Shown here piece by piece: positions 11,641 through 26,579 of a DNA stretch of 64,000 bases (positions are counted from its first letter, which is position 1; every line of letters starts with the position of its first letter). Origin of the DNA: Rhipicephalus microplus (lineage: Eukaryota; Arthropoda; Arachnida; Ixodida; Ixodidae); the NCBI RefSeq assembly GCF_043290135.1, contig NW_027464602.1, forward strand, positions 1,922,001-1,986,000. The letters run 5' to 3'. A program made the position numbers and the translations under genes. The notes beneath the pieces are model-generated. The model saw nothing but the letters and a program-made list of their open reading frames with translations. It did no database searches and was not told where the DNA came from.

Positions 11641-14600
11641 TTTCAAGCTATCAGCCCAAGGAATAAAAAGCGCCGACACCACCGGGTGGGCTCGAACCTC
11701 CAACCTTTTGGTTAACGGCCGATCGCGCTAGCCAATTGCGCCACGGAGACAATCGTGCTGCACGCTCACCACCATCAGAACATATCTTCAAAGCTAATAG
11801 TGCAAAGAAAAAAGCGCCACACCATCACCGGGTGGGCTCGACCCTCCAACCTTTCGGTTAACAGCCGATCGCGCAAGCCAATTGCGCCACGGAGACAGTC
11901 CTGCTCCACTCTCACCACCGTCAAAACATTTATTCAGAGCTATCACCCCAAAGAAAAAAAAGCGCCGCACCACCACCGGGAGGGCTCGAAACTCCAACCC
12001 TTCGGTTTACAGCCGATCGCGCTAGCCCATTGCGCAACGAGGACAGTCTTGCTCCACTCTCACCACCATCAGAACATATCTTCAAAGCTATCAGCACAAA
12101 GAAAAAAAAGCGCCGCACCACCACCGGGTGGGCTCTAACCTCCAACCTTTCGGTTAACAGCCGATTGCGCAAGCCAATTGCGCCACGGAGACAGTCCTGC
12201 TCCACTCTCACCACCATCAGAACATATCTTCAAAGCTATCAGCCCAAAGAAAAAAAGCGCCGCACCACCACCGGGTGGGCTCAAACCTCCAACCTTTCGG
12301 TTAACAGCCGATTGCGCTAGCCCATTGCGCCACGGAGACAGTCTTGCTCCCTTCTCACCACCATCAGAACATATCTTCAAAGCTATCAGCCCAAAGAAAA
12401 AAAAGCGCCGCACCACCACCGGGTGGGCTCGAACCTCCAACCTTTCGGTTAACAGCCGATCGCACTAGCCAATTGCGCCACGGAGACAGACATGCTCCAC
12501 TCTCACCACCATCAGAACATATCTTCAAACCTATCAGCCCCAAAAAAAAAGCACCGCACCACCACCGGGCGGGCTGGAACCTCCAACCTTTCGGTTAACA
12601 GCCAATCGCGTTAGCCAATTGCGCCACGGAGACAGTCCTGCTCCACTCTCACCACCATCAGAACATATCTTCAAAGCTATCAGCACAAAGAGAAAAAAGC
12701 GCCGACACCACCGGGTGGGCTCGAACCTCCAACCTTTTGGTTAACGGCCGATCGCGCTAGCCAATTGCGCCACGGAGACAATCGTGCTGCACGCTCACCA
12801 CCATCAGAACATATCTTCAAAGCTATCAGTGCAAAGAAAAAAGCAACACAGCACTCCCGGGAGGGCTCGAAACTCCAACCTTTCGGTTAACCGCCCATCG
12901 CGCTAGCCCACTGCGTCACGGAGACAGTCTTGCTCCACTCTCACCACCATCAGAACATATCTTCAAAGCTATCAGCGCAAAGAAAAAAAGCACCGCACCA
13001 CCACCGGGTGGGCTCGAACCTCCAACATTTCGGTTAACAGCCAATCGCGCTAGCCAATTGCGCCACGGAGACAGTCCTGCTCCACTCTCACCACCATCAG
13101 AACATATCTTCAAAGCTATCAGCACAAAGAAAAAAAAGCACCACACCATCATCGGGTGGGCTCGAACCTCCAACCTTTCGGTTAACAACCGATCGCGCAA
13201 GCCAATTGCACCACGGAGACAGTCCTGCTCCACACTCACCACCGTCAAAACATTTCTTCAGAGCTATCACCCCAAAGAAAAAAAAGCGCCGCACCACCAC
13301 CGGGTAGGCTCGAAACTCCAACCTTTCGGTTAACAGCCGATCGCGCTAGCCGATTGCGCCATGGAGACAGTCCTGCTCCACTCTCACCACAGTCAGAACA
13401 TATCTTCAAAGCCATCAGCCCAAAGAAAAAAAAGCACCGCACCACCACCGGGTGGGCTCGAACCTCCAACATTTCGGTTAACAGCCAATCGCGCTAGCCA
13501 ATTGCGCCACGGAGACAGTCCTGCTCCACTCTCACCACCATCAGAACATATCTTCAAAGCTATTAGCGCAAAGAAAAAAAGCGCCGCGCCACCACCGGGT
13601 GGGCTCGAGCCTCCAACCTTTCGGTTAACAGCCGATCGCGCTAACCCAATGCGCCACGGGGACAGTCTTGCTCCACTCTCACCACCATCAGAACATATCT
13701 TCAAAGCCATCAGCCCAAAGAAAAAAAAGCACCGCACCACCACCGGGTGGGCTCGAACCTCCAACCTTTCGGTTAACAGCCAATCGCGCTAGCCAATTGC
13801 GCCACGGAGACAGTCCTGCTGCACTCTCACCACCATTAGAACATATCTTTCAAGCTATCAGCCCAAGGAATAAAAAGCGCCGACACCACCGGGTGGGCTC
13901 GAACCTCCAACCTTTTGGTTAACGGCCGATCGCGCTAGCCAATTGCGCCACGGAGACAATCGTGCTGCACGCTCACCACCATCAGAACATATCTTCAAAG
14001 CTATCAGTGCAAAGAAAAAAGCAACACAGCACTCCCGGGAGGGCTCGAAACTCCAACCTTTCGGTTAACAGCACATCGCGCTAGCCCACTGCGTCACGGA
14101 GACAGTCTTGCTCCACTCTCACCACCATCAGAACATATCTTCAAAGCTATCAGCGCAAAGAAAAAAAAGCGCCGCACCACCACCGGGTGGGCTCGAACCT
14201 CCAGCCTTTCGGTTAATGGCCGATCGCGCAAGCCAATTGCGCCACGGAGACAGACATGCTCCACTCTCACCACCATCAGAACATATCTTCAAAGCTATTA
14301 GTGCAAAGAAAAAAGCAGCACACCACTCCCGGGAGGACTCGAAACTCCAACCTTTCGGTTAACAGCCGATCGCGCTAGCCAATTGCGCCAGGGAGACAGT
14401 CCTGCTCCACTCTCACCACCATTAGAACATATCTTTCAAGCTATCAGCCCAAAGAATAGAAAGCGCCGCGCCACCACCGGGTGGGCTCGAACCTCCAACC
14501 TTTCGGTTAACAGCCGATCGCGCTAGCCAATTGCGCCACGGAGACAGTCCTGCTCCATTTTCACCACCATCAGAACATATCTTCAAAGCTATCAGCACAA

Positions 14601-15466
14601 AGAGAAAAAAGCGCCGCACCACCAACGGGTGGGCTCGAAACTCCAACCTTTCGGTTAACAGCCGATCGTGCTAGCCATTTGCGCCATGGAGACAGTCCTG
14701 CTCCACTCTCACCACCATCAGAACATATCTTCAAAGCTATTAGTGCAAAGAAAAAAGCAGCACACCACTCCCGGGAGGACTCGAAACTCCAACCTTTCAG
14801 TTAACAGCCGATCGCGCTAGCCAATTGCGCCAGGGAGACAGTCCTGCTCCACTCTCACCACCATTAGAACATATCTTTCAAGCTATCAGCCCAAAGAATA
14901 GAAAGCGCCGCGCCACCACCGGGTGGGCTCGAACCTCCAACCTTTCGGTTAACAGCCGATCGCGCTAGCCAATTGCGCCACGGAGACAGTCCTGCTCCAT
15001 TTTCACCACCATCAGAACATATCTTCAAAGCTAATAGTGCAAAGAAAAAAGCGCCACACCATCACCGGGTGGGCTCGAACCTCCAACCTTTCGGTTAACA
15101 GCCGATCGCGCAAGCCAATTGCGCCACGGAGACAGTCCTGCTCCACTCTCACCACCGTCAAAACATTTATTCAGAGCTATCACCCCAAAGAAAAAAAAGC
15201 GCCGCACCACCACCGGGAGGGCTCGAAACTCCAACCCTTCGGTTTACAGCCGATCGCGCTAGCCCATTGCGCAACGAGGACAGTCTTGCTCCACTCTCAC
15301 CACCATCAGAACATATCTTCAAAGCTATCAGCACAAAGAAAAAAAAAGCGGCGCACCACCACCGGGTGGGCTCTAACCTCCAACCTTTCGGTTAACAGCC
15401 GATTGCGCAAGCCAATTGCGCCACGGAGACAGTCCTGCTCCACTCTCACCACCATCAGAACATATC
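11641..15466. repeat. 3.83-kb higher-order repeat, copy 2
   Basis: Adjacent second copy. Both boundaries fall within the same spacer motif (forward agaacatatctt), as expected for unequal exchange between misaligned units. Only scattered substitutions separate it from copy 1, for example forward ggctcgaccctcc near 11840. Confidence 0.8.
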
Positions 15467-17559
15467 TTCAAAGCTATCAGCCCAAAGAAAAACAGCACCG
15501 CACCACCACCGGGTGGGCTCGAACTTGCAACCTTTCGGTTAACAGCCAATCGCGCTAGCCAATTGCGCCACGGAGACAGTCCTGCTTCACTCTCACCACC
15601 ATCAGAACATATCTTCAAAGCTATCAGCACAAAAAAAAAGCACCACACCATCATCGGGTGGGCTCGAACCTCCAACCTTTCGGTTAACAACCGATCGCGC
15701 AAGCCAATTGCACCACGGAGACAGTCCTGCTCCACACTCACCACCGTCAAAACATTTCTTCAGAGCTATCACCCCAAAGAAAAAAAAGCGCCGCGCCACC
15801 ACCGGGTAGGCTCGAAACTCCGACCTTTCGGTTAACAGCCGATCGCGCTAGCCGATTGCGCCATGGAGACAGTCCTGCTCCACTCTCACCACCATCAGAA
15901 CATATCTTCAAAGCCATCAGCTCAAAGAAAAAAAAGCACCGCCCCACCACCGGGTGGGCTCGAACCTCCAACATTTCGGTTAACAGCCAATCGCGCTAGC
16001 CAATTGCGCCACGGAGACAGTCCTGCTCCACTCTCACCACCATCAGAACATATCTTCAAAGCTATTAGCGCAAAGAAAAAAAGCGCCGCGCCACCACCGG
16101 GTGGGCTCGAACCTCCAACCTTTCGGTTAACAGCCGATCGCGCTAACCCAATGCGCCACGGGGACAGTCTTGCTCCACTCTCACCACCATCAGAACATAT
16201 CTTCAAAGCCATCAGCCCAAAGAAAAAAAGCACCGCACCACCACCGGGTGGGCTCGAACCTCCAACTTTTGGGTTAACAGCCGATCGCGCTGGCCAATTG
16301 CGCCACGGAGACAGTCCTGCTGCACTCTCACCACCATTAGAACATATCTTTCAAGCTATCAGCCCAAGGAATAAAAAGCGCCGACACCATCGGGTGGGCT
16401 CGAACCTCCAACCTTTTGGTTAACGGCCGATCGCGCTAGCCAATTGCGCCACGGAGACAATCGTGCTGCACGCTCACCACCATCAGAACATATCTTCAAA
16501 GCTATCAGTGCAAAGAAAAAAGCAACACAGCACTCCCGGGAGGGCTCAAAACTCCAACCTTTCGGTTAACAGCCCATCGCGCTAGCCCCCTGCGTCACGG
16601 AGACAGTCTTGCTCCACTCTCACCACCATCAGAACATATCTTCAAAGCTATCAGCGCAAAGAAAAAAAAGCGCCGCACCACCACCGGGTGGGCTCGAACC
16701 TCCAGCCTTTCGGTTAATGGTCGATCGCGCAAGCCAATTGCGCCACGGAGACAGACATGCTCCACTCTTACCACCATCAGAACATATCTTAAAAGCTATC
16801 AGCGCAAAGAAAAAAGCAACACACCACCACCGGGCGGGCTGGAACCTCCAACCTTTCGGTTAACAGCCAATCGCGTAAGCCAATTGCGCCACGGAGACAG
16901 TCCTGCTCCACTCTCACCACCATCAGAACATATCTTCAAAGCTATCAGCACAAAGAGAAAAAAGCGCCGCACCACCACCGGGTGGGCTCGAAACTCCAAC
17001 CTTTCGGTTAACAGCCGATCGTGCTAGCCAATTGCGCCATGGAGACAGTCCTGCTCCACTCTCACCACCATCAGAACATATCTTCAAAGCTATTAGTGCA
17101 AAGAAAAAAGCAGCACACCACTCCCGGGAGGACTCGAAACTCCAACCTTTCGGTTAACAGCCGATCGCGCTAGCCCATTGCGCCACGGGGACAGTCTTGC
17201 TCCACTCTCACCACCATCAGTACATATCTTCAAAGCTATCAGCACAAAGAAAAAAAACGCCGCACCACCACCGGGTGGGCTCGAACCTCCAACCTTTCGG
17301 TTAACAGCCGATCGCGCTAGCCCATTGCGCCACGGGGACAGTCTTGCTCCACTCTCACCACCATCAGAACATATCTTCAAAGCTATCAGCACAAAGAGAA
17401 AAAAGCGCCGCACCACCACCGGGTGGGCTCGAAACTCCAACCTTTCGGTTAACAGCCGATCGCGCTAGCCAATTGCGCCAGGGAGACAGTCCAACTCCAC
17501 TCTCACCACCATTAGAACATATCTTTCAAGCTATCAGCCCAAAGAATAGAAAGCGCCGC

Positions 17560-20500
17560 GCCACCACCGGGTGGGCTCGAACCTCCAACCTTTCGGTTAA
17601 CAGCCGATCGCGCTAGCCAATTGCGCCACGGAGACAGTCCTGCTCCATTTTCACCACCATCAGAACATATCTTCAAAGCTAATAGTGCAAAGAAAAAAGC
17701 GCCACACCATCACCGGGTGGGCTCGAACCTCCAACCTTTCGGTTAACAGCCGATCGCGCAAGCCAATTGCGCCACGGAGACAGTCCTGCTCCACTCTCAC
17801 CACCGTCAAAACATTTATTCAGAGCTATCACCCCAAAGAAAAAAAAGCGCCGCACCACCACCGGGAGGGCTCGAAACTCCAACCCTTCGGTTTACAGCCG
17901 ATCGCGCTAGCCCATTGCGCCACGAGGACAGTCTTGCTCCACTCTCACCACCATCAGAACATATCTTCAAAGCTATCAGCACAAAGAAAAAAAAAGCGCC
18001 GCACCACCACCGGGTGGGCTCGAACCTCCAACCTTTCGGTTAACAGCCGATTGCGCAAGCCAATTGCGCCACGGAGACAGTCCTGCTCCACTCTCACCAC
18101 CATCAGAACATATCTTCAAAGCTATCAGCTCAAAGAAAAAAAGCACCGCACCACCACCGGGTGGGCTCGAACTTGCAACCTTTCGGTTAACAGCCAATCG
18201 CGCTAGCCAATTGCGCCACGGAGACAGTCCTGCTTCACTCTCACCACCATCAGAACATATCTTCAAAGCTATCAGCACAAAGAAAAAAAAGCACCACACC
18301 ATCATCGGGTGGGCTCGAACCTCCAACCTTTCGGTTAACAACCGATCGCACAAGCCAATTGCACCACGGAGAAAGTCCTGCTCCACACTCACCACCGTCA
18401 AAACATTTCTTCAGAGCTATCACCCCAAAGAAAAAAAAGCGCCGCACCACCATCGGGTAGGCTCGAAACTCCAACCTTTCGGTTAACAGCCGATCGCGCT
18501 AGCCGATTGCGCCATGGAGACAGTCCTGCTCCACTCTCACCACCATCAGAACATATCTTCAAAGCCATCAGCCCAAAGAAAAAAAAGCACCGCACCACCA
18601 CCGGGTGGGCTCGAACCTCCAACATTTCGGTTAACAGCCAATCGCGCTAGCCAATTGCGCCACGGAGACAGTCCTGCTCCACTCTCACCACCATCAGAAC
18701 ATATCTTCAAAGCTATTAGCGCAAAGAAAAAAAGCGCCGCGCCACCACCGGGTGGGCTCGAACCTCCAACCTTTCGGTTAACAGCCGATCGCGCTAACCC
18801 AATGCGCCACGGGGACAGTCTTGCTCCACTCTCACCACCATCAGAACATATCTTCAAAGCTATTAGCGCAAAGAAAAAAAGCGCCGCGCCACCACCGGGT
18901 GGGCTCGAACCTCCAACCTTTCGGTTAACAGCCGATCGCGCTAACCCAATGCGCCACGGGGACAGTCTTGCTCCACTCTCACCACCATCAGAACATATCT
19001 TCAAAGCTATCAGCGCAAAGAAAAATAGCGCCCCACCACCACCGGGTGGGCTCGAACCTCCAACCTTTCGGTTAACAGCCGATCGCGCTAGCCAATTGCG
19101 CCACGGAGACAGTCTTGCTCCACTCTCAACACCATCAGAACATATCTTCAAAGCTACAAGCGCAAAGAAAAAAAAGCGCCGCACCACCACCGGGTGGGCT
19201 CGAACCTCCAACCTTTCGGTTAACAGCCAATCGCGTTAGCCAATAGCGCCACAGAGACAGTCCTGCTCCACTCTCACCACCATCAGAACATATCTTCAAA
19301 GCTATCAGCCTAAAGAAAAAAAGCACCGCACCACCACCGGGTGGGCTCGAACTTCCATTCTTTCGGTTAACAGCCAATCGCGCTAGCCAATTGCGCCACG
19401 GAGACAGTCCTGCTTCCCTCTCACCACCATCAGAACATATCTTCAAAGCTATCAGCACAAAAAAAAAAGCGCCACACCATCATCGGGTGGGCTCGAACCA
19501 CCAAACTTTCGGTTAACAGCCGATCGCGCAAGCCAATTGCGCCACGGAGACAGTCCTGCTCCACACTCACCACCGTCAAAACATTTCTTCAGAGCTATCA
19601 CCCCAAAGAAAAAAAAGCGCCGCACCACCACCGGGTGGGCTCGAACCTCCAACCTTTCAGTTAACAGCCGATTGCGCTAGCCGATTGCGCCACGGAGACA
19701 GTCCTGGTCCACTCTCACCACCATCAGAACATATCTTCAAAGCTATCAGCGCAAAGAAAAAAAAGCGCCGCGCCACCACCGGGTGGGCTCGAACCTCCAA
19801 CCTTTCGGTTAACAGCCGATCGCGCTAACCCATTGCGCCACGGGGACAGTCTTGCTCCACTCTCACCACTATCAGAACATATCTTCAAAGCTATCAGCGC
19901 AAAGAAAAAAAAGCGCCGCACCACCACCGGGTGGGCTCGAACCTCCAACCTTTCGGTCAACAGCCGATTGCGCTAGCCAATTGCGCCACAGAGACAGTCT
20001 TGCTCCACTCTCAACACCATCAGAACATATCTTCAAAGCTACAAGCGCAAAGAAAAAAAAGCGCCGCACCACCACCGGGTGGGCTCGAACCTCCAACCTT
20101 TCGGTTAACAGCCGATCGCGCTAGCCAATTGCGCCACGGGGACAGTCTTGCTCCACTCTCACCACCATCAGAACATATCTTCAAAGCTATCAGCGCAAAG
20201 AAAAAAAAGCGCCGCACCACCACCGGGTGGGCTCGAACCTCCAACCTTTCGGTTAACAGCCAATCGCGTTAGCCAATTGCGCCACGGAGACAGTCCTGCT
20301 CCACTCTCACCACCATCAGAACATATCTTAAAGCTATCAGCACAAAGAGAAAAAAGCGCCGCACCACCACCGGGATGGCTCGAAACTCCAACCTTTCGGT
20401 TAACAGCCGATCGCGCTAGCCAATTGCGCCATGGAGACAGTCCTGCTCCACTCTCACCACCATCAGAACATATCTTCAAAGCTATTACCACAAAGAAAAA

Positions 20501-21989
20501 AAAGCGCCGCAACACCATCGGGTTGGCTCGAACCTCCAACCTTTCGGTTAACAGCCGATCGCGCTAGCCAATTGCGCCACGAAGACAGTCCTGCTGCACT
20601 CTCACCACCATCAGAACATATCTTCAAAGCTATTACCGCAAAGAAAAAAGCAACACACCACTCCCGGGAGGGCTCGAAATTCCAACCTTTCGGTTAACAG
20701 CCGATCGCGCTAGCCCATTGTGCCACGGAGACAGTCTTGCTCCACTCTCACCACCATCAGAACATATCATCAAAGCTATCAGCCCAAAGAAAAAAAAGCG
20801 CCGCACCACCACCGGGTGGGCTCGAACCTTCAACTTTTCGGTTAACAGCCGATCGCACTAGCCAATTGCGCCACGGAGGCAGTCGTGCTCCACTCTTACC
20901 ACCATCAGAACATATCTTCAAAGCTATCAGCACAAAGAAAAAAGCAACACACCACTCCCGGGAGGGCTCGAACCTCCAACTTATCGGTTAACAGCTGATC
21001 GCGCTGGCCAATTGCTCCACAGAGACAGTCCTGCTCCACTCTCACCACCATTAGAACATATCTTTCAAGCTATCAGCCCAAAGAAAAAAAAAAGCGCCGC
21101 ACCACCACCGGGTGGGCTCGAACCTCCAACCTTTTGGTTAACGGCCGATCGCGCTAGCCAATTGCGCCACGGAGACAATCGTGCTCCACGCTCACCAACA
21201 TCAGAAAATATCTTCAAAGCTATCATCGCAAAGAAAAAAAGCGCCGCGCCACCTTCGGGTGGGCTCGAACCTCCAACCTTTCGGTTAACAGCCGATCGCG
21301 CTAACCCATTGCGCCAGGGGGACAGTCTTGCTCGACTCTCACCACTATCAGAACATATCTTCAAAGCTATCAGCGCAAAGAAAAAAAAGCGCCGCACCAC
21401 CACCAGGTGGGCTCGAACCTCCAACCTTTCGGTTAACAGCCGATCGCGCTAGCCAATTGCGCCACAGAGACAGCCTTGCTCCACTCTCAACACCATCAGA
21501 ACATATCTTCAAAGCTACAAGCGCAAAGAAAAAAAAAGCGCCGCACCACCACCGGGTGGGCTCGAACCTCCAACCTTTCGGTTAACAGCCGATCGCGCTA
21601 GCCAATTGCGGCACGGGGACAGTCTTGCTCCACCCTCACCACCATCAGAACATATCTTCAAAGCTATCAGTGCAAAGAAAAAAAAGCGCCGCACCACCAC
21701 CGGGTGTGCTCGAACCTCCAACCTTTCGGTTAACAGCCGATCGCCCTAGCCAATTGCGCCAGGGAGACAGTCCTGCTCCACTCTCACCACCATCAGAACA
21801 TATCTTCAAAGCTATCAGCCCAAAGAAAAAAAAAGCACCGCACCACCACCGGGTGGGCTCGAACCTCCAACCTTTCGTTTAACAGCCAATCGCGCTAGCC
21901 AATTGCGCCACGGAGACAGTCCTGCTCCACTCTCACCACCATCAGAACATATCTTCAAAGCTATCAGCACAAAGAAAAAAAAGCGCCGC
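17560..21989. repeat. 4.4-kb higher-order repeat, copy 1
   Basis: Matches 21990-26579 at offset 4430 up to about 18600 and at offset about 4580 from about 19450. The neighbour has gained one unit of about 150 bp, in the stretch around 23250-23400. Confidence 0.8.
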
Positions 21990-24900
21990 ACCACCACCGG
22001 GTGGGCTCGAACCTCCAACCTTTCGGTTAACAGCCGATCGCGCTAGCCAATTGCGCCACGGAGACAGTCCTGCTCCATTTTCACCACCATCAGAACATAT
22101 CTTCAAAGCTAATAGTGCAAAGAAAAAAGCGCCACACCATCACCGGGTGGGCTCGAACCTCCAACCTTTCGGTTAACAGCCGATCGCGCAAGCCAATTGC
22201 GCCACGGAGACAGTCCTGCTCCACTCTCACCACCGTCAAAACATTTATTCAGAGCTATCACCCCAAAGAAAAAAAAGCGCCGCACCACCACCGGGAGGGC
22301 TCGAAACTCCAACCCTTCGGTTTACAGCCGATCGCGCTAGCCCATTGCGCCACGAGGACAGTCTTGCTCCACTCTCACCACCATCAGAACATATCTTCAA
22401 AGCTATCAGCACAAAGAAAAAAAAGCGCCGCACCACCACCGGGTGGGCTCGAACCTCCAACCTTTCGGTTAACAGCCGATTGCGCAAGCCAATTGCGCCA
22501 CGGAGACAGTCCTGCTCCACTCTCACCACCATCAGAACATATCTTCAAAGCTATCAGCCCAAAGAAAAAAAGCACCGCACCACCACCGGGTGGGCTCGAA
22601 CTTGCAACCTTTCGGTTAACAGCCAATCGCGCTAGCCAATTGCGCCACGGAGACAGTCCTGCTTCACTCTCACCACCATCAGAACATATCTTCAAAGCTA
22701 TCAGCACAAAGAAAAAAAAGCACCACACCATCATCGGGTGGGCTCGAACCTCCAACCTTTCGGTTAACAACCGATCGCGCAAGCCAATTGCACCACGGAG
22801 AAAGTCCTGCTCCACACTCACCACCGTCAAAACATTTCTTCAGAGCTATCACCCCAAAGAAAAAAAAGCGCCGCACCACCACCGGGTAGGCTCGAAACTC
22901 CAACCTTTCGGTTAACAGCCAATCGCGCTAGCCGATTGCGCCATGGAGACAGTCCTGCTCCACTCTCACCACCATCAGAACATATCTTCAAAGCCATCAG
23001 CCCAAAGAAAAAAAAGCACCGCACCACCACCGGGTGGGCTCGAACCTCCAACATTTCGGTTAACAGCCAATCGCGCTAGCCAATTGCGCCACGGACACAG
23101 TCCTGCTCCACTCTCACCACCATCAGAACATATCTTCAAAGCTATTAGCGCAAAGAAAAAAAGCGCCGCGCCACCACCGGGTGGGCTCGAACCTCCAACC
23201 TTTCGGTTAACAGCCGATCGCGCTAACCCAATGCGCCACGGGGACAGTCTTGCTCCACTCTCACCACCATCAGAACATATCTTCAAAGCCATCAGCCCAA
23301 AGAAAAAAAAGCACCGCACCACCACCGGGTGGGCTCGAACCTCCAACCTTTCGGTTAACAGCCAATCGCGCTAGCCAATTGCGCCACGGAGACAGTCCTG
23401 CTCCACTCTCACCACCATCAGAACATATCTTCAAAGCTATTAGCGCAAAGAAAAAAAGCGCCGCGCCACCACCGGGTGGGCTCGAACCTCCAACCTTTCG
23501 GTTAACAGCCGATCGCGCTAACCCAATGCGCCACGGGGACAGTCTTGCTCCACTCTCACCACCATCAGAACATATCTTCAAAGCTATCAGCGCAAAGAAA
23601 AATAGCGCCCCACCACCACCGGGTGGGCTCGAACCTCCAACCTTTCGGTTAACGGCCGATCGCGCTAGCCAATTGCGCCACGGAGACAGTCTTGCTCCAC
23701 TCTCAACACCATCAGAACATATCTTCAAAGCTACAAGCGCAAAGAAAAAAAAAGCGCCGCACCACCACCGGGTGGGCTCGAACCTCCAACCTTTCGGTTA
23801 ACAGCCAATCGCGTTAGCCAATAGCGCCACAGAGACAGTCCTGCTCCACTCTCACCACCATCAGAACATATCTTCAAAGCTATCAGCCTAAAGAAAAAAA
23901 GCACCGCACCACCACCGGGTGGGCTCGAACTTCCAACCTTTCGGTTAACAGCCAATCGCGCTAGCCAATTGCGCCACGAAGACAGTCCTGCTTCACTCTC
24001 ACCACCATCAGAACATATCTTCAAAGCTATCGGCACAAAGAAAAAAAAGCGCCACACCATCATCGGGTGGGCTCGAACCTCCAACCTTTCGGTTAACAGC
24101 CGATCGCGCAAGCCAATTGCGCCACGGAGACAGCCCTGCTCCACACTCACCACCGTCAAAACATTTCTTCAGAGCTATCACCCCAAAGAAAAAAAAGCGC
24201 CGCACCACCACCGGGTGGGCTCGAACCTCCAACCTTTCAGTTAACAGCCAATTGCGCTAGCCGATTGCGCCACGGAGACAGTCCTGGTCCACTCTCACCA
24301 CCATCAGAACATATCTTCAAAGCTATCAGCGCAAAGAAAAAAAAGCGCCGCGCCACCACCGGGTGGGCTCGAACCTCCAACCTTTCGGTTAACAGCCGAT
24401 CGCGCTAACCCATTGCGCCACGGGGACAGTCTTGCTCCACTCTCACCACTATCAGAACATATCTTCAAAGCTATCAGCGCAAAGAAAAAAAAGCGCCGCA
24501 CCACCACCGGGTGGGCTCGAACCTCCAACCTTTCGGTTAACAGCCGATTGCGCTAGCCAATTGCGCCACAGAGACAGTCTTGCTCCACTCTCAACACCAT
24601 CAGAACATATCTTCAAAGCTACAAGCGTAAAGAAAAAAAAGCGCCGCACCACCACCGGGTGGGCTCGAACCTCCAACCTTTCGGTTAACAGCCGATCGCG
24701 CTAGCCAATTGCGCCACGGGGACAGTCTTGCTCCACTCTCACCACCATCAGAACATATCTTCAAAGCTATCAGCGCAAAGAAAAAAAAGCGCCGCACCAC
24801 CACCGGGTGGGCTCGAACCTCCAACCTTTCGGTTAACAGCCAATCGCGTTAGCCAATTGCGCCACGGAGACAGTCCTGCTCCACTCTCACCACCATCAGA

Positions 24901-26579
24901 ACATATCTTAAAGCTATCAGCACAAAGAGAAAAAAGCGCCGCACCACCACCGGGAGGGCTCGAAACTCCAACCTTTCGGTTAACAGCCGATCGCGCTAGC
25001 CAATTGCGCCATGGAGACAGTCCTGCTCCACTCTCACCACCATCAGAACATATCTTCAAAGCTATTACCACAAAGAAAAAAAAGCGCCGCAACACCATGG
25101 GGTTGGCTCGAACCTCCAACCTTTCGGTTAACAGCCGATCGCGCTAGCCAATTGCGCCACGAAGACAGTCCTGCTGCACTCTCACCACCATCAGAACATA
25201 TCTTCAAAGCTATTACCGCAAAGAAAAAAGCAACACACCACTCCCGGGAGGGCTCGAAATTCCAACCTTTCGGTTAACAGCCGATCGCGCTAGCCCATTG
25301 TGCCACGGAGACAGTCTTGCTCCACTCTCACCACCATCAGAACATATCATCAAAGCTATCAGCCCAAAGAAAAAAAAAGCGCCGCACCACCACCGGGTGG
25401 GCTCGAACCTTCAACTTTTCGGTTAACAGCCGATCGCACTAGCCAATTGCGCCATGGAGGCAGTCGTGCTCCACTCTTACCACCATCAGAACATATCTTC
25501 AAAGCTATCAGCACAAAGAAAAAAGCAACACACCACTCCCGGGAGGGCTCGAACCTCCAACTTATCGGTTAACAGCTGATCGCGCTGGCAAATTGCTCCA
25601 CAGAGACAGTCCTGCTCCACTCTCACCACCATTAGAACATATCTTTCAAGCTATCAGCCCAAAGAAAAAAAAAGCGCCGCACCACCACCGGGTGGGCTCG
25701 AACCTCCAACCTTTTGGTTAACGGCCGATCGCGCTAGCCAATTGCGCCACGGAGACAATCGTGCTCCACGCTCACCAACATCAGAAAATATCTTCAAAGC
25801 TATCATCGCAAAGAAAAAAAGCGCCGCGCCACCTTCGGGTGGGCTCGAACCTCCAACCTTTCGGTTAACAGCCGATCGCGCTAACCCATTGCGCCACGGG
25901 GACAGTCTTGCTCGACTCTCACCACTATCAGAACATATCTTCAAAGCTATCAGCGCAAAGAAAAAAAAGCGCCGCACCACCACCAGGTGGGCTCGAACCT
26001 CCAACCTTTCGGTTAACAGCCGATCGCGCTAGCCAATTGCGCCACAGAGACAGCCTTGCTCCACTCTCAACACCATCAGAACATATCTTCAAAGCTACAA
26101 GCGCAAAGAAAAAAAAAGCGCCGCACCACCACCGGGTGGGCTCGAACCTCCAACCTTTCGGTTAACAGCCGATCGCGCTAGCCAATTGCGGCACGGGGAC
26201 AGTCTTGCTCCACCCTCACCACCATCAGAACATATCTTCAAAGCTATCAGTGCAAAGAAAAAAAAGCGGCGCACCACCACCGGGTGTGCTCGAACCTCCA
26301 ACCTTTCGGTTAACAGCCGATCGCGCTAGCCAATTGCGCCAGGGAGACAGTCCTGCTCCACTCTCACCACCATCAGAACATATCTTCAAAGCTATCAGCC
26401 CAAAGAAAAAAAAGCACCGCACCACCACCGGGTGGGCTCGAACCTCCAACCTTTCGTTTAACAGCCAATCGCGCTAGCCAATTGCGCCACGGAGACAGTC
26501 CTGCTCCACTCTCACCACCATCAGAACATATCTTCAAAGCTATCAGCACAAAGAAAAAAAGCGCCGCACCACCACCGGG
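21990..26579. repeat. 4.6-kb higher-order repeat, copy 2
   Basis: Tandem neighbour of the 17560-21989 block, one unit longer. It ends about 640 bp before the LINE insertion. Confidence 0.8.

Noticed and set aside
22115..22915. 266-aa open frame across the array, and many frames like it on both strands
   Set aside because: Periodic translation of the tRNA-like repeat. Several overlapping frames on both strands are open at once, with no domain and no codon-level signal. The same sequence is better explained as tRNA bodies plus spacers.
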